This document shows positions 21,001 to 33,200 of a stretch of DNA of 45,023 nt, piece after piece; the stretch's first letter is position 1, and every line of letters begins with the position of its first letter. The DNA is from Gonium pectorale. Lineage: Eukaryota; Chlorophyta; Chlorophyceae; Chlamydomonadales; Volvocaceae. Where the stretch lies: assembly GCA_001584585.1 (NCBI GenBank), contig LSYV01000017.1:1368010-1413032 (forward strand), given 5' to 3'. The position numbers and the translations under genes were made by a program. The notes beneath the pieces are model-generated. The model was given only the letters and a program-made list of their open reading frames with translations, did not search any database and was not told the origin of the DNA.

Positions 21001-23376
21001 CGAGGCGGTGAGCGCGGCAGCTCAACGATCGGCGCCTCCTCTGCGGGCGTCTAGGCAGCTCAGTGGGGCGACCGCCCCGGGCCAGGGGCGCGCCTAGACG
21101 GGTCACGATGGCTGATTGACGGCGGTCAACGGTGAGCAGTCCTGGCAGACAACATGGTGCACCATGCCAAGGGTCAAGGGCAACAGGCCCCCGGGGCGTG
21201 TGGAGCAATGCAAACCCTTGATGTCGCTGCCTCACAGCAAGAGAAGCAGCATTGAGGGCAGCATGGTATCCTGGCAGTATTCCCATGGGCCTTAGGGCGG
21301 ATGCCAAGAGACTGGCTCTTGGGGATCTCGGCCGACGGCACGATGCTCCGGCCAGCACCCAGGGCGCTATCAGCTCATTCCTAACCCCCACAGCTCGCCC
21401 CGCGTCCCCTTCCGTGCCTCACGCCCGCCTCCCGCACACCCGACCCCTCTGTTGCCACAAGCCCGCACCTGCAGAGCCTCAATCACCGGGCTGGTCAGCG
21501 GCGCCTTGCTGCTGGCCAGCGACGCCTCAGAGCCTTCGGACGTGGATTCCGATCCCGATCCCGATTCATTCGACCCAGACCAGGATTCGGATCCCGCCAG
21601 CGCCGCTTCCAGCGCTTGCAACGCCGAGTCGAGCTGCTGCATGGCGCTGGCGGCGCGTTCCCCTGCCAGCTGGCGGTCCTTTAGGAGCGCCGTCATCTGC
21701 GCCGCCAGCTGCCAAGCGCCGTACAGTTCACCCGGCCTTGCGGCGCGGAGCGCTGCCAGCGTGCGCTCCCGGTTCCGGAGCTGGCGTGCCAGAATGACGG
21801 CCAGCTGCGACATGGCATCTGCGCGGTCGGCGCCACTGGCGGAGGCAGCGCCGTCGGGTCCCGAGTCGCAAGGCGCCAGCGGCAGCGCAAGCGGCCCGGC
21901 GCCGGGGAGTTGGAGCCGCAGGAGGGCCCACATGACACGCACCGTGTCGAGCGGGCTGTGGGCGCGGGAGCCCACCCGCAGATAGCGCGCCAGCAGCGCC
22001 GCCGGGACGGCCAGCGGCCCGACACCGCCGACCGCGCCGCTGCCGACGGCGGCAGGCGCGTCGCCGCCGTCGCCGGCTGGTGCCGCGGTTGGCGGCGGTT
22101 GCGAGACGGCAACATGCGGCGACGGCTGCGCCGCCGCAAGCAGCACCAGCAGCGCCGCCGTCGTGCTGGCCGGCAGGCCCGCCAGCGCCCGTACATCCAC
22201 GTCGTCTGCCGTACTGGCCATGTCGTACAGTCGAGCCAGCTGCCGGCCGGTGAACGGCACGCCGGGTAGCGGCCGGCGGTGCGCCGCCCGCGCCTCATCG
22301 GCCGCACCCGCCGTCGACCCCATCGGACCGCTCAGGCTGTAGCCGCCCCGGTGCCCGCAAAAGTACGACAACCGCAGCATCGCCCCCGCCGTCACGTGCG
22401 CGAGTGCGTTAACTGCTGCTGGCGCTCCCGAAACGACTAACTGCTCATGGCCAGGCGGCAGCTGGAGCTCTCGGGCACGGAGGCCAGAGGCCGTGCGGCC
22501 CTCGTCGGCGCTGCGCTGGCTTGCCTGAAGTCGCTGCTGTGCCTGCTGCTCCGTTGCTTCAGCCGCAGAGCCGCAGCTGCCGCCCTCACGGTGCGGACTG
22601 CGCCACATGGAGGTGTCCACCAGTGCGGAGGCGATGAAGCGCAGGGCGTATACGGCAGGCAGGTTGTCGTGCAGGCCGTGCAGGTCGCCGTACGGGCCAG
22701 CGACGGGTGCTGCGCTGGACAAGGACGTGGAGGCGAGTGGAGAGCCCGGAGGGGAGGGTGAGGCAGAGGGGGAAGTCGCAGAGTTTGCGGCCGACGACGG
22801 GGCCGCATGTGCGCTAGGTGCGGCTGCGGTTGGGGCTGGCTGCTGTTGTAGCGCCGGGGGCACTGCCGCCAGCGCCTTGGCAAGGGGGTCGTTGGGCCCC
22901 TCTGGGATATGGTAGTGGCTGGAGATGTGAAAGGCCAGGGAGATGCAGGCACGACTCAGCAGCCGGGTCTCCCAGTACCGGCAGGCCTCGGGGTCGTGCG
23001 GGGCCGAGCACGAGGTCGAGGCGAGATGCTCGGTATGCTCCCGGCTGGCATGACGGGCAGTCGCGGCAGCGATGCGCTCCGCCATGCCCGCTGGATAGCG
23101 ATGGGGCATGTCGGCATCAGCTGTGGCATTTGCGGCAGGCTGCCGACCGCTGACCTGCACGTCGGCCACTCGAGCGGCAGGTGCAGTTGCCCCTCCATGA
23201 AAAGCCCAAATGCGCGGGTATGATCGATGTCTCCCCTGGTGGCTGTAGATAGCTGGGTGTGCGTGCACACTGGGTCGACGCTCAGCGTCCGCCGTCCGTT
23301 GAACGCTGACCAGCAGCCCGTGCCGCCGGTGGCAGTGGACTGCCAACCCGCCAGAGCTCAAATACGTGTTCGCCAT
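18083..23376 (-). CDS. Unrecognised large Ala-rich protein, five exons
   Basis: Model: complement(join(18083..19045,19350..19589,19981..20169,20795..20962,21469..23376)), 3468 bases and 1155 aa. Every intron is phase 0, and every junction has a GT donor (two GTGCG, one GTGAG) and a pyrimidine-AG or TGCAG acceptor, so the joins are well supported. Exon 1 (residues 1-636) is helical-looking and Ala/Leu-rich, with segments such as VMWALLRLQL and LARQLRNRERTLAAL, and ends in a Ser/Gly/Glu-rich acidic stretch. Exons 2-4 encode short helical, tryptophan-bearing segments. The last exon has a long Ala-rich probable helix, an acidic DEEGLDL..SEDEE patch, and a distinctive C-terminal module (LELDHDWFHLREAYLDVV...WDEKVRQAICSAMSY). 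I do not recognise the family. A helical-repeat organelle RNA-binding protein (OPR or FASTK-like) is a weak guess; no clear RAP domain is seen. The start could instead be an internal Met near 23109. Confidence 0.72.
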
Positions 23377-24843
23377 TGTCTGCCTCTACTTAGGGCTACA
23401 GCTGGGAACGCTGCGCCTCCCGGAAAGCAGCTGGCTCGGCACCAAGCCCCTACTAAATTACACTATGCTGTCATGTAGACGCCAAGATAAGAGGCTGGCA
23501 ACGCATGCGCTGCGGAAACGAACAACCTAATGGTGCCGGCCAGCTACAAACATATAGGTCATACGGGCAGGATTTTCACTGAGTTATGTAGCATAGCTTG
23601 GCCAAACCCATCAGAGCTCGGTGCTACGGTGGTACGAAACGTCGATGCTTGTGTTTGCACCAAATTCTACAGCAGCACGCATCTATTGAAACCCTTCACA
23701 TTGAAGTGATCGTACGCTTTCCGCTTTAATGCCGGTGTGAGGCGCCAGCATAGCCGTCGACTGTCGGCAGCAGCTCCGCAGGCATCGGGCTTAATTTCTG
23801 CACTCTGCATACGCGACCAGGTCGCCCGTTTCCATGGGTCATCAAATTGCTACGCTTTACACCCAGAGCGTGACCCATGGGGCGGGGCGGGGCCGGAGCA
23901 CGCTGGGAAGCGCCAGCTAGGAGCCATGTAAAGAAACATGTAACACAGCAGGTGCCGTATCACACGGGGAGGCTCCACGTCAGCATCCGCAAGCAAACTC
24001 CAGTCCCAAACTAGCAACCATTCCTAGGGTCCAATCCTCGGCTACGAGCACAAGGCTGTCCGATCCTCCTGAACGGCACAGGTTCAGCCACCAATCCCAT
24101 GTTCCTCCTGTTCATATGAAATCCAGGGTATCGGTAAGCCAGCAACGCAAGAGACCAACAGGGCCTGGTGCCAATGGCTCTCCAACTAGCCCTGAGCCCA
24201 ACAATAAAGCAATGAGCGTTTTCAATTGGGCACACTCCCAAAAGCTAGGCCCCAGGAAACGGACTGCTTTGATTGCTGCCCCGGCGCATTCTGGCCATGA
24301 AGGGCTTAGAGGCATTAAGTTTCCAGGTTGGACACTGGGGACTTCTTGGTCATGAGCCAGGCATTGGACAATAATGAAAGAAGACATCACCATGAGGGTG
24401 CTCATCAGATGATCCCCAAGGCAAGTCGCGTCGAAGGCGGTACGGTGTACGACATTGTCTTGGGCTGCAACGGCGACGAGCTTATGCAACCCCTTGTACG
24501 CCCTTCCGATGTGCACGTGACATGCACACTTGAGTACATGCGGCCCAAGCCTCCTCGCAGAGGCGCTTTGCCGATGACAAGGCTTCTTAATGGATATCTT
24601 GCATCCAGCTTGTGAGGCACGTGGCCCCCAGGCCACAGCGATACCTTCATTGCCACAGTACAACACCAGGCAAGCTGCCGCCATCGCTTGTGCTTGATCG
24701 CCGTCGAACAGGCAACATTGAAGGTGCCCAACGCGCCAGCCACCGCTCCAGGGCCCGAGTGTCGTCCAGGTCAAGCGAGCGCGGCAGCTGGGCAATTAAA
24801 GCATAAGCCTGACAGTTGAGCCGTCTAGGCACGCTCGGAACAA
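23377..24843. other. Region upstream of the 1155-aa gene and 3' of the pherophorin gene
   Basis: GC content drops here. On the minus strand the first TGTAA below the pherophorin stop is at 23861-23857, which would give a 3' UTR of about 1 kb. A 227-codon open frame (24112-24795, minus) lies inside that putative UTR; it has no recognised motif. Confidence 0.4.
23857..23861 (-). terminator. Possible TGTAA poly(A) signal of the pherophorin gene
   Basis: The minus strand reads TGTAA here, the usual green-algal poly(A) pentamer. It is the first one downstream of the stop at 24844. The distance of nearly 1 kb makes the assignment tentative. Confidence 0.3.
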
Positions 24844-27800
24844 TCAGTACCGGTTGGCGTAGTAGGTCTGTGGGACAGGGCAGGGGCAGGCAGAGGCCTT
24901 GCTGAGGCCTTGCAGAGGCGCCTTTTGCTCTTTGACGCCAATCAATGTCCTGCGACATGCATATGCTATATATCGCCGAGCGAGCTGGGCCATTACGGCA
25001 GGCCCGGTACGGCGTTTCGGTATTGGCACTTACGGGGCAGCATTGACCGCTCTCGTCGTACAAGGCTGCCCACAGGTAGCCCCGGCTGTCCATTGAGTCC
25101 TTCCAGATGGGCTTGTCCCGGGGCATCGCCACACAGATCTTGGGTTCTGATGCCCTGACAAAGGTCATGTCCCAGCCGCTGAGGTGGATGTAGAGCGAGT
25201 TGCCGCCGTCGGGGCCCCACGTCACTGCGAACGAGGAGGGCGCAGGGGCTGGGAGCCGGCAAGGCGCCTGTACAGCGATGGCGCACTTGGGACCGAGGCG
25301 GCACCGCACACGGGGCTTTTGCGCGACCGCGCCGAGGGCCCCCCCTTGCGGCGAGCAGCGGCAGGTCTGGGGCGACTCCCAAGGTCCGCTGCTCCACCCG
25401 TTCACACGCAGGTAGTCGAATCGATACTGCACGCCACTGCCATCTCACCGGTACACACAGTAGACAGGGGGCTACTGTGGTGGTCGCCGCCGAACTAACA
25501 TGCAGGGACATCACCCCTTCGACTACCTCGGGAGCTGGGTCCAACGACGACATCATCACTTTCGCGCTTACGCTCGTCGTATGCGTTGTTCCTTTCCAAC
25601 ACAGTAGACAGGCGCGCACACAAAGGCACGCATGATCACGACGTGCCTTACCATTCACGGGCTGGCTTGCGTAGTACCGGCCGCTGAGGGTCATCTGTTG
25701 CGCGCCCAGAATGTCCGTACGGTAGGTGTCGTACAGCCAAAAAGCTACGCGGCCGATGGCAGTGGACCTGCCGCACTTGGACTGCGCGCGCGAGCACGAG
25801 GGAAACGGTGGGCAGCGTGGAGGGGGTGCGCGTAGGGGTGCGCGTAGGAGTGCACAGAAATGGGTGCTCCGGGTTTGCCCGTCAAGAGGCATGGCATTAC
25901 GCCTCCGTCATCAGCAGCGGGCGAGACACTGCCCGCGCAGCGACGCCCAGCAGCCAGCCAGAGCGTGAGGGCTTCGAGCACAGAGGCGGCGCTGCCTTTG
26001 CGCTAGGCGTTGGCCACCGACTGAGAGGAGCAATTGTGTCCCCTGCTGCAGCTTGCCCTGTGCGACGCGTACGGTAGCCCTTGCCGCAAGAGACACAGCG
26101 ATGTTGCTGTGGGCCCTAACGGGGGGGATGGCGTGCTCACCTGCGGCTGCACGCCGGCGGCTGAGGACACGTCGATGGAGATGCAGTACAGGGTGGTCTG
26201 GCTGCCCCTGAATAGCTCCAGGTAGGGCGCCACGCGAAATGGGGTGCTGCCCGGCTGCGACTGGCACCTGCATGCCGCACGCGCGGGTTGTCGTCGTGCG
26301 TAAGCGCTGTTTGTGCATGGGAGCTATGAACAGGTGCCCCCGTGCCGTAGCGAAGTACCGCTGGCACAACAGAGCGGGCTGACCCCTAGCCCTACGACAG
26401 GATAATGTAATCGGGAGCGAGCGATCTGTGTCTTATCGAGTCTGCATGTCCTGCTACTTACTTTTCTTTTGGGAATGGGCTGAATGTGCCGGGGTAGTCG
26501 TTTGCAAAATCCCGCGTTGGCACGCTGCATATGTTCGGCAGGCTGTAGTTGAGCGGGGCGCATTTGCCGTCCATTTCGCTGCTGAGGGGCTTGGCGGTGA
26601 AGAAGCGGACCGTATTTCCTGTCAGTGCCAGCGGGCACTGCGCGGCAGCAGCGGAAAGGCAGGGATGCGGGTGGGCGGGTGGTCGCGAGGCAGGGACGCG
26701 CAACAACGCACCAAGGTAAGGGTAGTCTCTTAAGCCAGTACTCCGACGATATAATGCAGCGCTTCTGATAGCAATGTACCGCATCCCCTCCACGCCCTCG
26801 CCCACCGCATCATCTGTGTTGCCCAAGTCCTTGCGGACAAGCGCCTCCAGCCCGACCGCCTTCATCGCCGCCGCCAGCTGCCGGCCACCAGACGGGCTCG
26901 ACAGGGTGCCGCACAGGCGCGCCGTCGTACGGTTGCACACCGGTAGGTCAAAGCCGCTCAGGATGGTGCCATCCGCAACATACTCTCGCAGCTTCCGGGC
27001 CTTGTGGTATGCGAGGTGCTCGCAGCAAGTTGCGAGCTTAGCTGGGCTGTCCGGTGGGATATCCGCCAGGGCGCAATCCCTGTCGCCGAGGAAGTCGAAA
27101 TCTGTACTGTTTGCCGTACCACCGGGCCCCACCACGTCCCACACGAGGCAGGTACTGCAGGCTGCCTTTGCCGCGGACGACGGAGGTGAGGGTGCAGGCA
27201 CGGCCTTCCCGAGCTTGAGTGTCCGCACCGGGCAGCATTTGGAATCTCTGCTTAGAAGCGAGATGGTGACGGCATTGCGTATCATACCCGTGGCCCTGTA
27301 GGGCGTACTGCAGAGGCCGCCTGCTGGCCATCTTATGCAGAGCTCGGCCCCACGCGGGCCGACAGTGGAGCCGCTTAGCACCAGGTTGGGGACCGCCAGC
27401 ACCCGGCGGCCCGTGGTGCCCTTACTTGAGGGCTCACCAATAGCGACGCGAACGGGTGCCCCGTTGAAGGTGGCGCCGACAATGGAGCCATCGCAAAGAG
27501 CGCCTGGAGGGGCAGTTTCAGCATGGGGTGCACGAAGGCTCAGGTGCCTGCACCAGCACCCCAGCAAAGATTTTACTAGGGGGTACAGGAAGTGCATCAT
27601 CAGATGCAGTTAAGGGTGCAATCAAGGATTATGTAAGTGCAAGGCGGTAGGCTTTTCCCATTCGTATACATGCAACTGCTAGTGTGACCGGACAGATGTG
27701 GGTTCCACGTGGATCCCAAGCTACAAAGTAAGAACTACCCTTGAGCGAGAGCGAGAGGGATGCCTCACGTCGTGCAGCAGGTCCCGAAATTGCTTACACC

Positions 27801-28135
27801 CGCGTGAACCCACTGGTGTTGAGTAAGAACGTGATAGTATCCGCTGATTTGCAGCAGTCTCCGACGCAGGTGTTGGCTCGTGTTATGTTGAAGCACGCCG
27901 AATCCGGGCCGCTGACCCGAACATCTCTTAATAAGAATGAAAGCTTAGCTTCCGTGTCACATGAACTGGAGAAGGGAAACTTGTTTGCCCTGCGCGGCAG
28001 GTGGTCGCATGGCATACGTAGAGCTACAGAATGTGCCGCAGAATGTGATAATGTGACTCACGTCTGGGCTATCAATGTAGTCAGTGATAGCAACAGGCAG
28101 AAGGTGAATGTAAGCCTGCCCGACGAAGAAGGCAT
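24844..28135 (-). CDS. Pherophorin-family extracellular matrix protein with two pherophorin domains
   Basis: Model: complement(join(24844..24867,25034..25426,25659..25781,26141..26267,26462..26637,26806..27503,27814..27989,28062..28135)); 1791 bases, 596 aa, with phases consistent at all seven introns. Residues 1-24 form a signal peptide: Ser/Arg head, FCLLLSL core, polar end. Domain 1 (about 27-175) has the family pattern FPF..C, a CF, C.G.CC, an NG turn, an NLxLSG strand with a Cys after it, and a closing KCCP. Domain 2 (about 370-589) repeats it: FPFP, TPFRVAPY, LYCISID, KCG, LRVNG, LYIHLSG, KICVAM and QCCP, then TYYANRY and stop. Pherophorins are secreted glycoproteins of the volvocine matrix, usually two globular domains joined by a Hyp-rich rod. 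Here the rod is only a short PAPSPPSS and the linker is a Cys-containing stretch of about 190 residues. The donor at 25659 (CCC|GTGAAT) was chosen over a better-looking GTAAGG because only it keeps frame. Confidence 0.85.
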
Positions 28136-28544
28136 GGCTCGAAAGTGCAACTCATGAGATTATACCTCCTAGTGTTACTCGGTAACAAAAAGTGCCATCA
28201 GAGTAAGGAACGGTCTCTGCTGCCGGAATCCATGGATTTGGATCGTAATCGGCTGTCACCTCCTGGCACATCTACCTTGGACCGTGCTGTGGGAGGCGGA
28301 CAAGCGCAAATGGTGATTTATGCATAATAAGCCTCCAATTTGCAATCGGTTCCACAGACCGCCGCAGCCCAGATGGAGGTACTCGTTAAGGTCGCGTCCA
28401 GGCCTACCCTGACTCTTTAGGCACACACCCCGTCGCGAAGCGGCCTCGGGATCTGGGCCCCTTGGATGATGGGGTTGAAGCCCCCTCGCCTACCGCCTAC
28501 CGTTGTCACAGACAAACGACTACCGGTAACTGAGGAAGCCCAAC

Positions 28545-28600
28545 AGTACAGACAGTGCGCGACCCGAAGGCGCAACGTTCCCAGCAGGGTGGGTACAAGG
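28545..28600 (+). repeat. Dispersed repeat copy (box B)
   Basis: It contains CCCGAAGGCGCAACGTTCCC followed by AGCAGGGTGGGTACA. It is similar to copies at 40495-40737, 41472-41577 and 42141-42246, all in the same orientation. Confidence 0.6.
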
Positions 28601-28766
28601 CAAGGCGGGCGATGATTGGCCACTGAGCTCGACGTGCTGTGGGGGGAGCATACCCGCGTATGGAGACACCTCACACACTGTTTCAACTCCTAGTGTCGCG
28701 GCTACTTTTTGGGCCCGCTCCGTGCACGCGTGTGAAATAGAACGGCCGCATTGTGTCGCTATGGCG

Positions 28767-28771
28767 TTACA
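28767..28771 (-). terminator. Possible TGTAA poly(A) signal
   Basis: The minus strand reads TGTAA about 320 bases after the stop of the candidate minus-strand gene ending at 29088, a normal distance for a green-algal 3' UTR. Confidence 0.35.
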
Positions 28772-29087
28772 GTGCGCCTCCTCCAGCCCGGGAGTGCGGC
28801 TTCATTGTCTTGCAGGAGGCTGGCCCACGGGCAGCCAGTACGACGGCCAACACTACCAACTCGCCGTTCCCTTGGCATTGGAAGTAAGGTGGCGAACCAT
28901 GCACCCGATACTCGGCAGGTGGCATGAGAGGTGGGTTTAGGGTTTTAGGGAACATAGCACTGCGTAGTGACGCCCGGCGCAGCAGATAGACGAGGCAATT
29001 ATCTATTTGACAGGTGCACCAGTTGCAAGGTGCACTCGCGAGGGTTGCAATGATTGAGCGGGGTCAACCAAAGGCTGAGGTTGGTCC

Positions 29088-30150
29088 TCACGCTTTCATC
29101 TGCTGCATGGGGCCCACCAAGTCGCCCAGCGCCTTGCAATACGTCTCACGGCGGCAGGTCGACGAGCAAGCAATCGCGGCGACAAAGTCAAACGTCGTAC
29201 TATTTGCCACCCGGCCCGTGTCATGTGCATGTGACGGCCGTGCCGTTCTTGGTACAAGTGGCTGTCGTTTGCCCTACCTGGGGGGGGGGAGGGTTTGTGC
29301 GCGTGTGCGTGTACGTGAGACACGTGGCAGTGTTGTGTGCCACGAACGTCGTACATGTCGACGATGAGTCGCTCGGGCTGCCTGCTTTGGCGTCGGCGCC
29401 TCCTGCCGGAGGCGCTTCTTCTTGTGTGGATGCGCAAGGCGGGCGCGGCAGCAGCACGCCTACTGCTCGGGCGATTCCGATACGGCTGCTGGCCCTGCGG
29501 CTTGGCACGCGGTGCGAAGCCGCTTTGCGACGACGTGAAGTGCTCGGCGAGTCGAGGCTTGCGCTACTGCATATCAGTAGCTGTTACCAAACAGCTGACT
29601 GCAGGTTCAGGCCTGAGTCGGGCTGTCGGCTAGGGTGGCGTTCTGACGTAGACAAAAGGCGCCAGTCCCCGCGCATCCCGCAGCCAGCAGCCCGCCGCCA
29701 TGCGATAGTCGGCGGCGGTCAGCTGGCCCGGCGCGCGGTCCGGCCCTACTCTCAGCAGCGCCCCGGGCACCTACGGCGGCGGGAGCGCCAACCAGGGGCG
29801 GCCCGGGCTGTCGAGCGTTACGTACGGCGGGGCCAGCACTGTAGGTGCTGCCGCGGGCGTGCGGCCGGCGGGCAGCAACTCGGCGAGGTCGCGTCCATCT
29901 GGCGGGCGCAGCTGACCATGGCAGCGCTGCAGATGCGCGGCGTTGGCCAGGTTGGTGTAGATGCAGCTGAGCCGGTGCGCTGCAGCGCCGGTCTGCGCCG
30001 CATCGAGACATGTGGGCTGCCCCAGGGTCAGCCCTGCCTCGAGCGCGGCCGGAAGAGTCACATATGGCCCCCTCCAAAGCGGAGGCCAGCGGCGGTAGCT
30101 GCCGCTCTCGACGATACGGCTGAAGACTGCCGACGTACTGCACCATATGC
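29088..30150 (-). CDS. Candidate minus-strand gene of unknown function, possibly a pseudogene
   Basis: Three coding-like blocks lie on the minus strand. The last, 29199-29088, begins after an AAATAG acceptor, reads ..TFDFVAAIACSSTC.., then RRETYCKALGDLVGP, and ends in TGA. An upstream block, 30150 down to 29822, has Cys-bearing segments (SCIYTNLANAAHLQRCHGQL) and ends PPY. The middle block, 29770-29648, reads VPGALLRVGP...LTAADYRMAAGCWL to FVY before a GTCAGA donor. The two upstream blocks share one frame but are separated by 51 bases that start GTAACG and end in an in-frame TAG. That is either a very short intron or a real nonsense codon. The phase between the middle and last blocks does not fit without another exon somewhere in 29200-29647, and the start is not located. 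I recognise no family; a secreted Cys-containing protein is only a guess. Confidence 0.35.
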
Positions 30151-30217
30151 AAAACATATCCAGCTGCGCTGCTCAACCCAGTTGCCTACGACTAGCCATG
30201 ACGTGTTATCTCGTGTG

Positions 30218-30275
30218 TGTGCCCTCAGTGTTTTGGTTTTGGCTGCCGTGGTGCGCTGCAGTTAGGACAGGGTTT
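30218..30275 (+). repeat. Dispersed repeat copy (box A)
   Basis: It contains TTGGCTGCCGTGGTGCGCTG followed by a variant of AGTTAGG and TTTCGG. About 60 bases match 42693-42755 in the same orientation, with a few substitutions. Confidence 0.65.
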
Positions 30276-33200
30276 CGGAAGGCTATCTGTCCCTCCCGAT
30301 GTCTGTGACCTTCCTCGCCTCTCCGCTTGTAACCTTTCCACAGGAAAAAGCACCACCCATCCGCGCTGAGAGGCGACACAACGGCGGAGCTTTGGGAGAA
30401 CCCCTGCAGGAGCGTGAGCGAGTTGCACCAGCCGCCGGCGGACAGCGTAACTCATTGGTCCGCGACAATTGGGACAACACTGGAGTTGCCTACCGGCTCT
30501 CCAGGGATGGCCAGGACGCGCCGGTCGGCTGGCTTTCTTGGTTGCGGGGCACCGACGAGGGGCGCTGGGCAGAGGCCAGCCGTTTAGGGTGACTGAGACG
30601 ATACCTCCGTCTCGGCCGCCCTGAGCAGTCGGCCCCCGCCAGGCGCCCCTTGTTGGCAACCCGCAAACAGCAAGGCAGCCGCCCCTGCCAGGATGCGGAT
30701 GTCATGGATGTGAGTGAAGCATTGGACAGTAGGACCAAACCCTGGCCATGCAGAGAAATACTTGTGTTCTGGCTTGCCCTCCTTTGCACCTTGCCTAGTT
30801 ATTTTGGTAGACCCCACCCTAAGCTCCGCCGTGCTCCACCCAGCCAGATGAGGCACGTACGACGTCCACAGCTGATCATGCTGCTGACCAAATCACCTGC
30901 CGCCCGCAGTACGAGCGAAAGGGGAGGCACCACCTTGGGGCCTGTCTACGGGCGTTACAACATATTCATGAATGGACCTCAGAGCACAGCAAAACGTATC
31001 GGGCTACCCGCAGCCTTACTTTGAGACTGCGCCACAGAACACATTATTTGGCAGGTAACTAGAAACCAAGCCAGCACATTAGCTTTAGGAAATCACATAC
31101 GCACACCGACCAAGCGAAACTGCACGCACGTCTGCCTGCTAGCGGGGGCGGGGCTTGCGGGGCCGGGCCGCACTACACAACACAACAATTTAGGGGCGTG
31201 CCCAGCGCACACAGGCTCCAGCCACCGTGGCGCCGCCGCAGCCTTCCAGACCATCAAAGCGGCCAGCATTTGCACTCACTTGCGGCTCGCGGCAGCGGCT
31301 CGCTCGGCTGAGCTGTGAGCTGGCATCTGAAAGGCAATACCAGCGCCATCGGTTATCAACGCGCACGAAAAGTGTAAAATGCGGCAAAACGACGCGCCTT
31401 TAGTTCCAACAGACGAGACCGTCCTCAGTTTACTCACTGAAGCGCCCATGAACAACACGGTCTAGAGTGGCAGCACGCACGAGCGCGCAGAATAAGCTTT
31501 TCGGGGGTCGAGCAGTCACCTCGCCCTGTCCGCGACAACAAACGCAGACCAGGGGCGACGTGCCGCAGACCTTGTGCACGTCACATGAGCAAGTACTCGG
31601 GCTGCCGCCGACCATTAACGCCGCAGGGATTGGCACGGCGCCACAATTCGCGGCCAGGGGCATCGACGGCAGCGTGTACCAGTTTGCGGGACAGCGCGCC
31701 GGCCCCTGTTGCAAGGGGCGGGAGACGTAAACCCAGGAGCTCGCAATGCAGCACCGCAGAGAGGAGAGGAGCCCCACTTCAGCCTCTGGCCACGTCCCAG
31801 CACGAAAAGCCGACAGCGGTCAGCGCGCTCGTACTTTAAGCGCTAGGCGGCAGACACCAACGACATGCACACCGCCGGATGAGTTCGAAACTTTGGCGTT
31901 TCAACGAGCAACACAAAAACCAAAACAAGCGTCATAAAGCAAATCGGCCCACATACCATACCAAGCATAAGCGCTGGAAGTGGCTCCCGCAGCCGCCCGT
32001 ACACAACGGGAGCGCGGGGGGCAGGGGCAGCCGCTATGCGCCACTTATCCAGTATCCCATTGGCCGTGATAAAAAAGCATCTTCGCGTGTGTGGAAATGA
32101 AGCACAAACGTACAGCACCGTACTGCCAGATCGCGTCAGGCGTCACGCACGCGTATCCTTCCAGTGCCAGTTGCGAACCATTGAGATTTCCTAGCTTCCC
32201 TGTAGCCAAGATCCATCAACTCAAAACAGACCCATGAATCCATGCCAGCAATCGGGAATATGGACAAACAGCCAACCATACAGCGCCCAAATGTATCTGC
32301 ACGACTCCCAAGCGCCAATGACATCTCGCGCAGCACCAATTAGCGACCCGCGGCGTCCAGTCACGGCCTCCACATCGTCTTAAGGCTTCGGCTGTGCCGC
32401 ATGTAAGACGTACAATGCCCTTCCGTATTCAAGTGGACTTCCGCTCTTCGATTTGAGCGACCAACAAGCGTGCATCAGAGGCAACCAACAAACCGCTGAA
32501 AGTTACGGCCTCTAACAACTCCTTTCAGACCATCAAAAGCGCCATTTCTTGTGGTACGGTAAAACAGCTTCGAGATCCGGATGCAAGATCTCTGAACGCA
32601 CATGGCAAGACCGAATAGACCAACGTGCCAACACAACGCACCGCGCAAAAGTGAGCATCACCGGCAGCCCAGAACCTGTCCTCCCGGCGTCACGTCGGCT
32701 CTGGTGCGCACCGTTCCACAACCGATGGACGGACAGCCAACCCACCCAACCCAAAAATCAATCACAGCCAACAAATAAACGAACCACCAACCGCAGGCGG
32801 CGCCACCCCACGTGCTCGCCACCGATCCTACTCCCGAACAAGGCAACGCACCCCCGCCCGGCGCCGTGCACGCTCAAGGAAACCACACTGCCAACCCAAC
32901 CTCATAGTACATGCCGGTGTTTGGGCGCCCCCGCAGTAGGCAGCAGCCCTTCGCCGGAATCTTCACCCTACTCGGCCTCCGGAGCTCAACAGCCGGCGCC
33001 GTAGAGACCAGCGGGCCCAGCTCCTGGGTCAACCCCGCCCTGGGTGGGCGCCGATCCGAAAGGCGCCGACCCGAAACCCGTCAACCCAAACCCCCCTACA
33101 CCCGGCGTGTGTTTGCGCGCACACAGTCTATGGCGAGCGACACGCCCTATGCATGCGAGAGCACGCGCATGGAACAGACCTGGCAAACACAGGCGAGGCA

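Larger units (their letters stand above)
28136..29087. other. Pherophorin 5' flank with a dispersed-repeat copy
   Basis: This holds the promoter side of the pherophorin gene; no convincing TATA box could be chosen. A diverged dispersed repeat lies at 28545-28600. No gene is supported; a plus-strand reading around 28815-28890 looks coding-like only briefly. Confidence 0.4.

Noticed and set aside
29054..30265. 403-codon plus-strand open frame
   Set aside because: It overlaps minus-strand blocks that look more protein-like and have fitting splice sites, a stop and a TGTAA downstream.
31843..32118. Minus-strand frame with a membrane-like segment
   Set aside because: A single hydrophobic stretch in gene-poor DNA with no other support.
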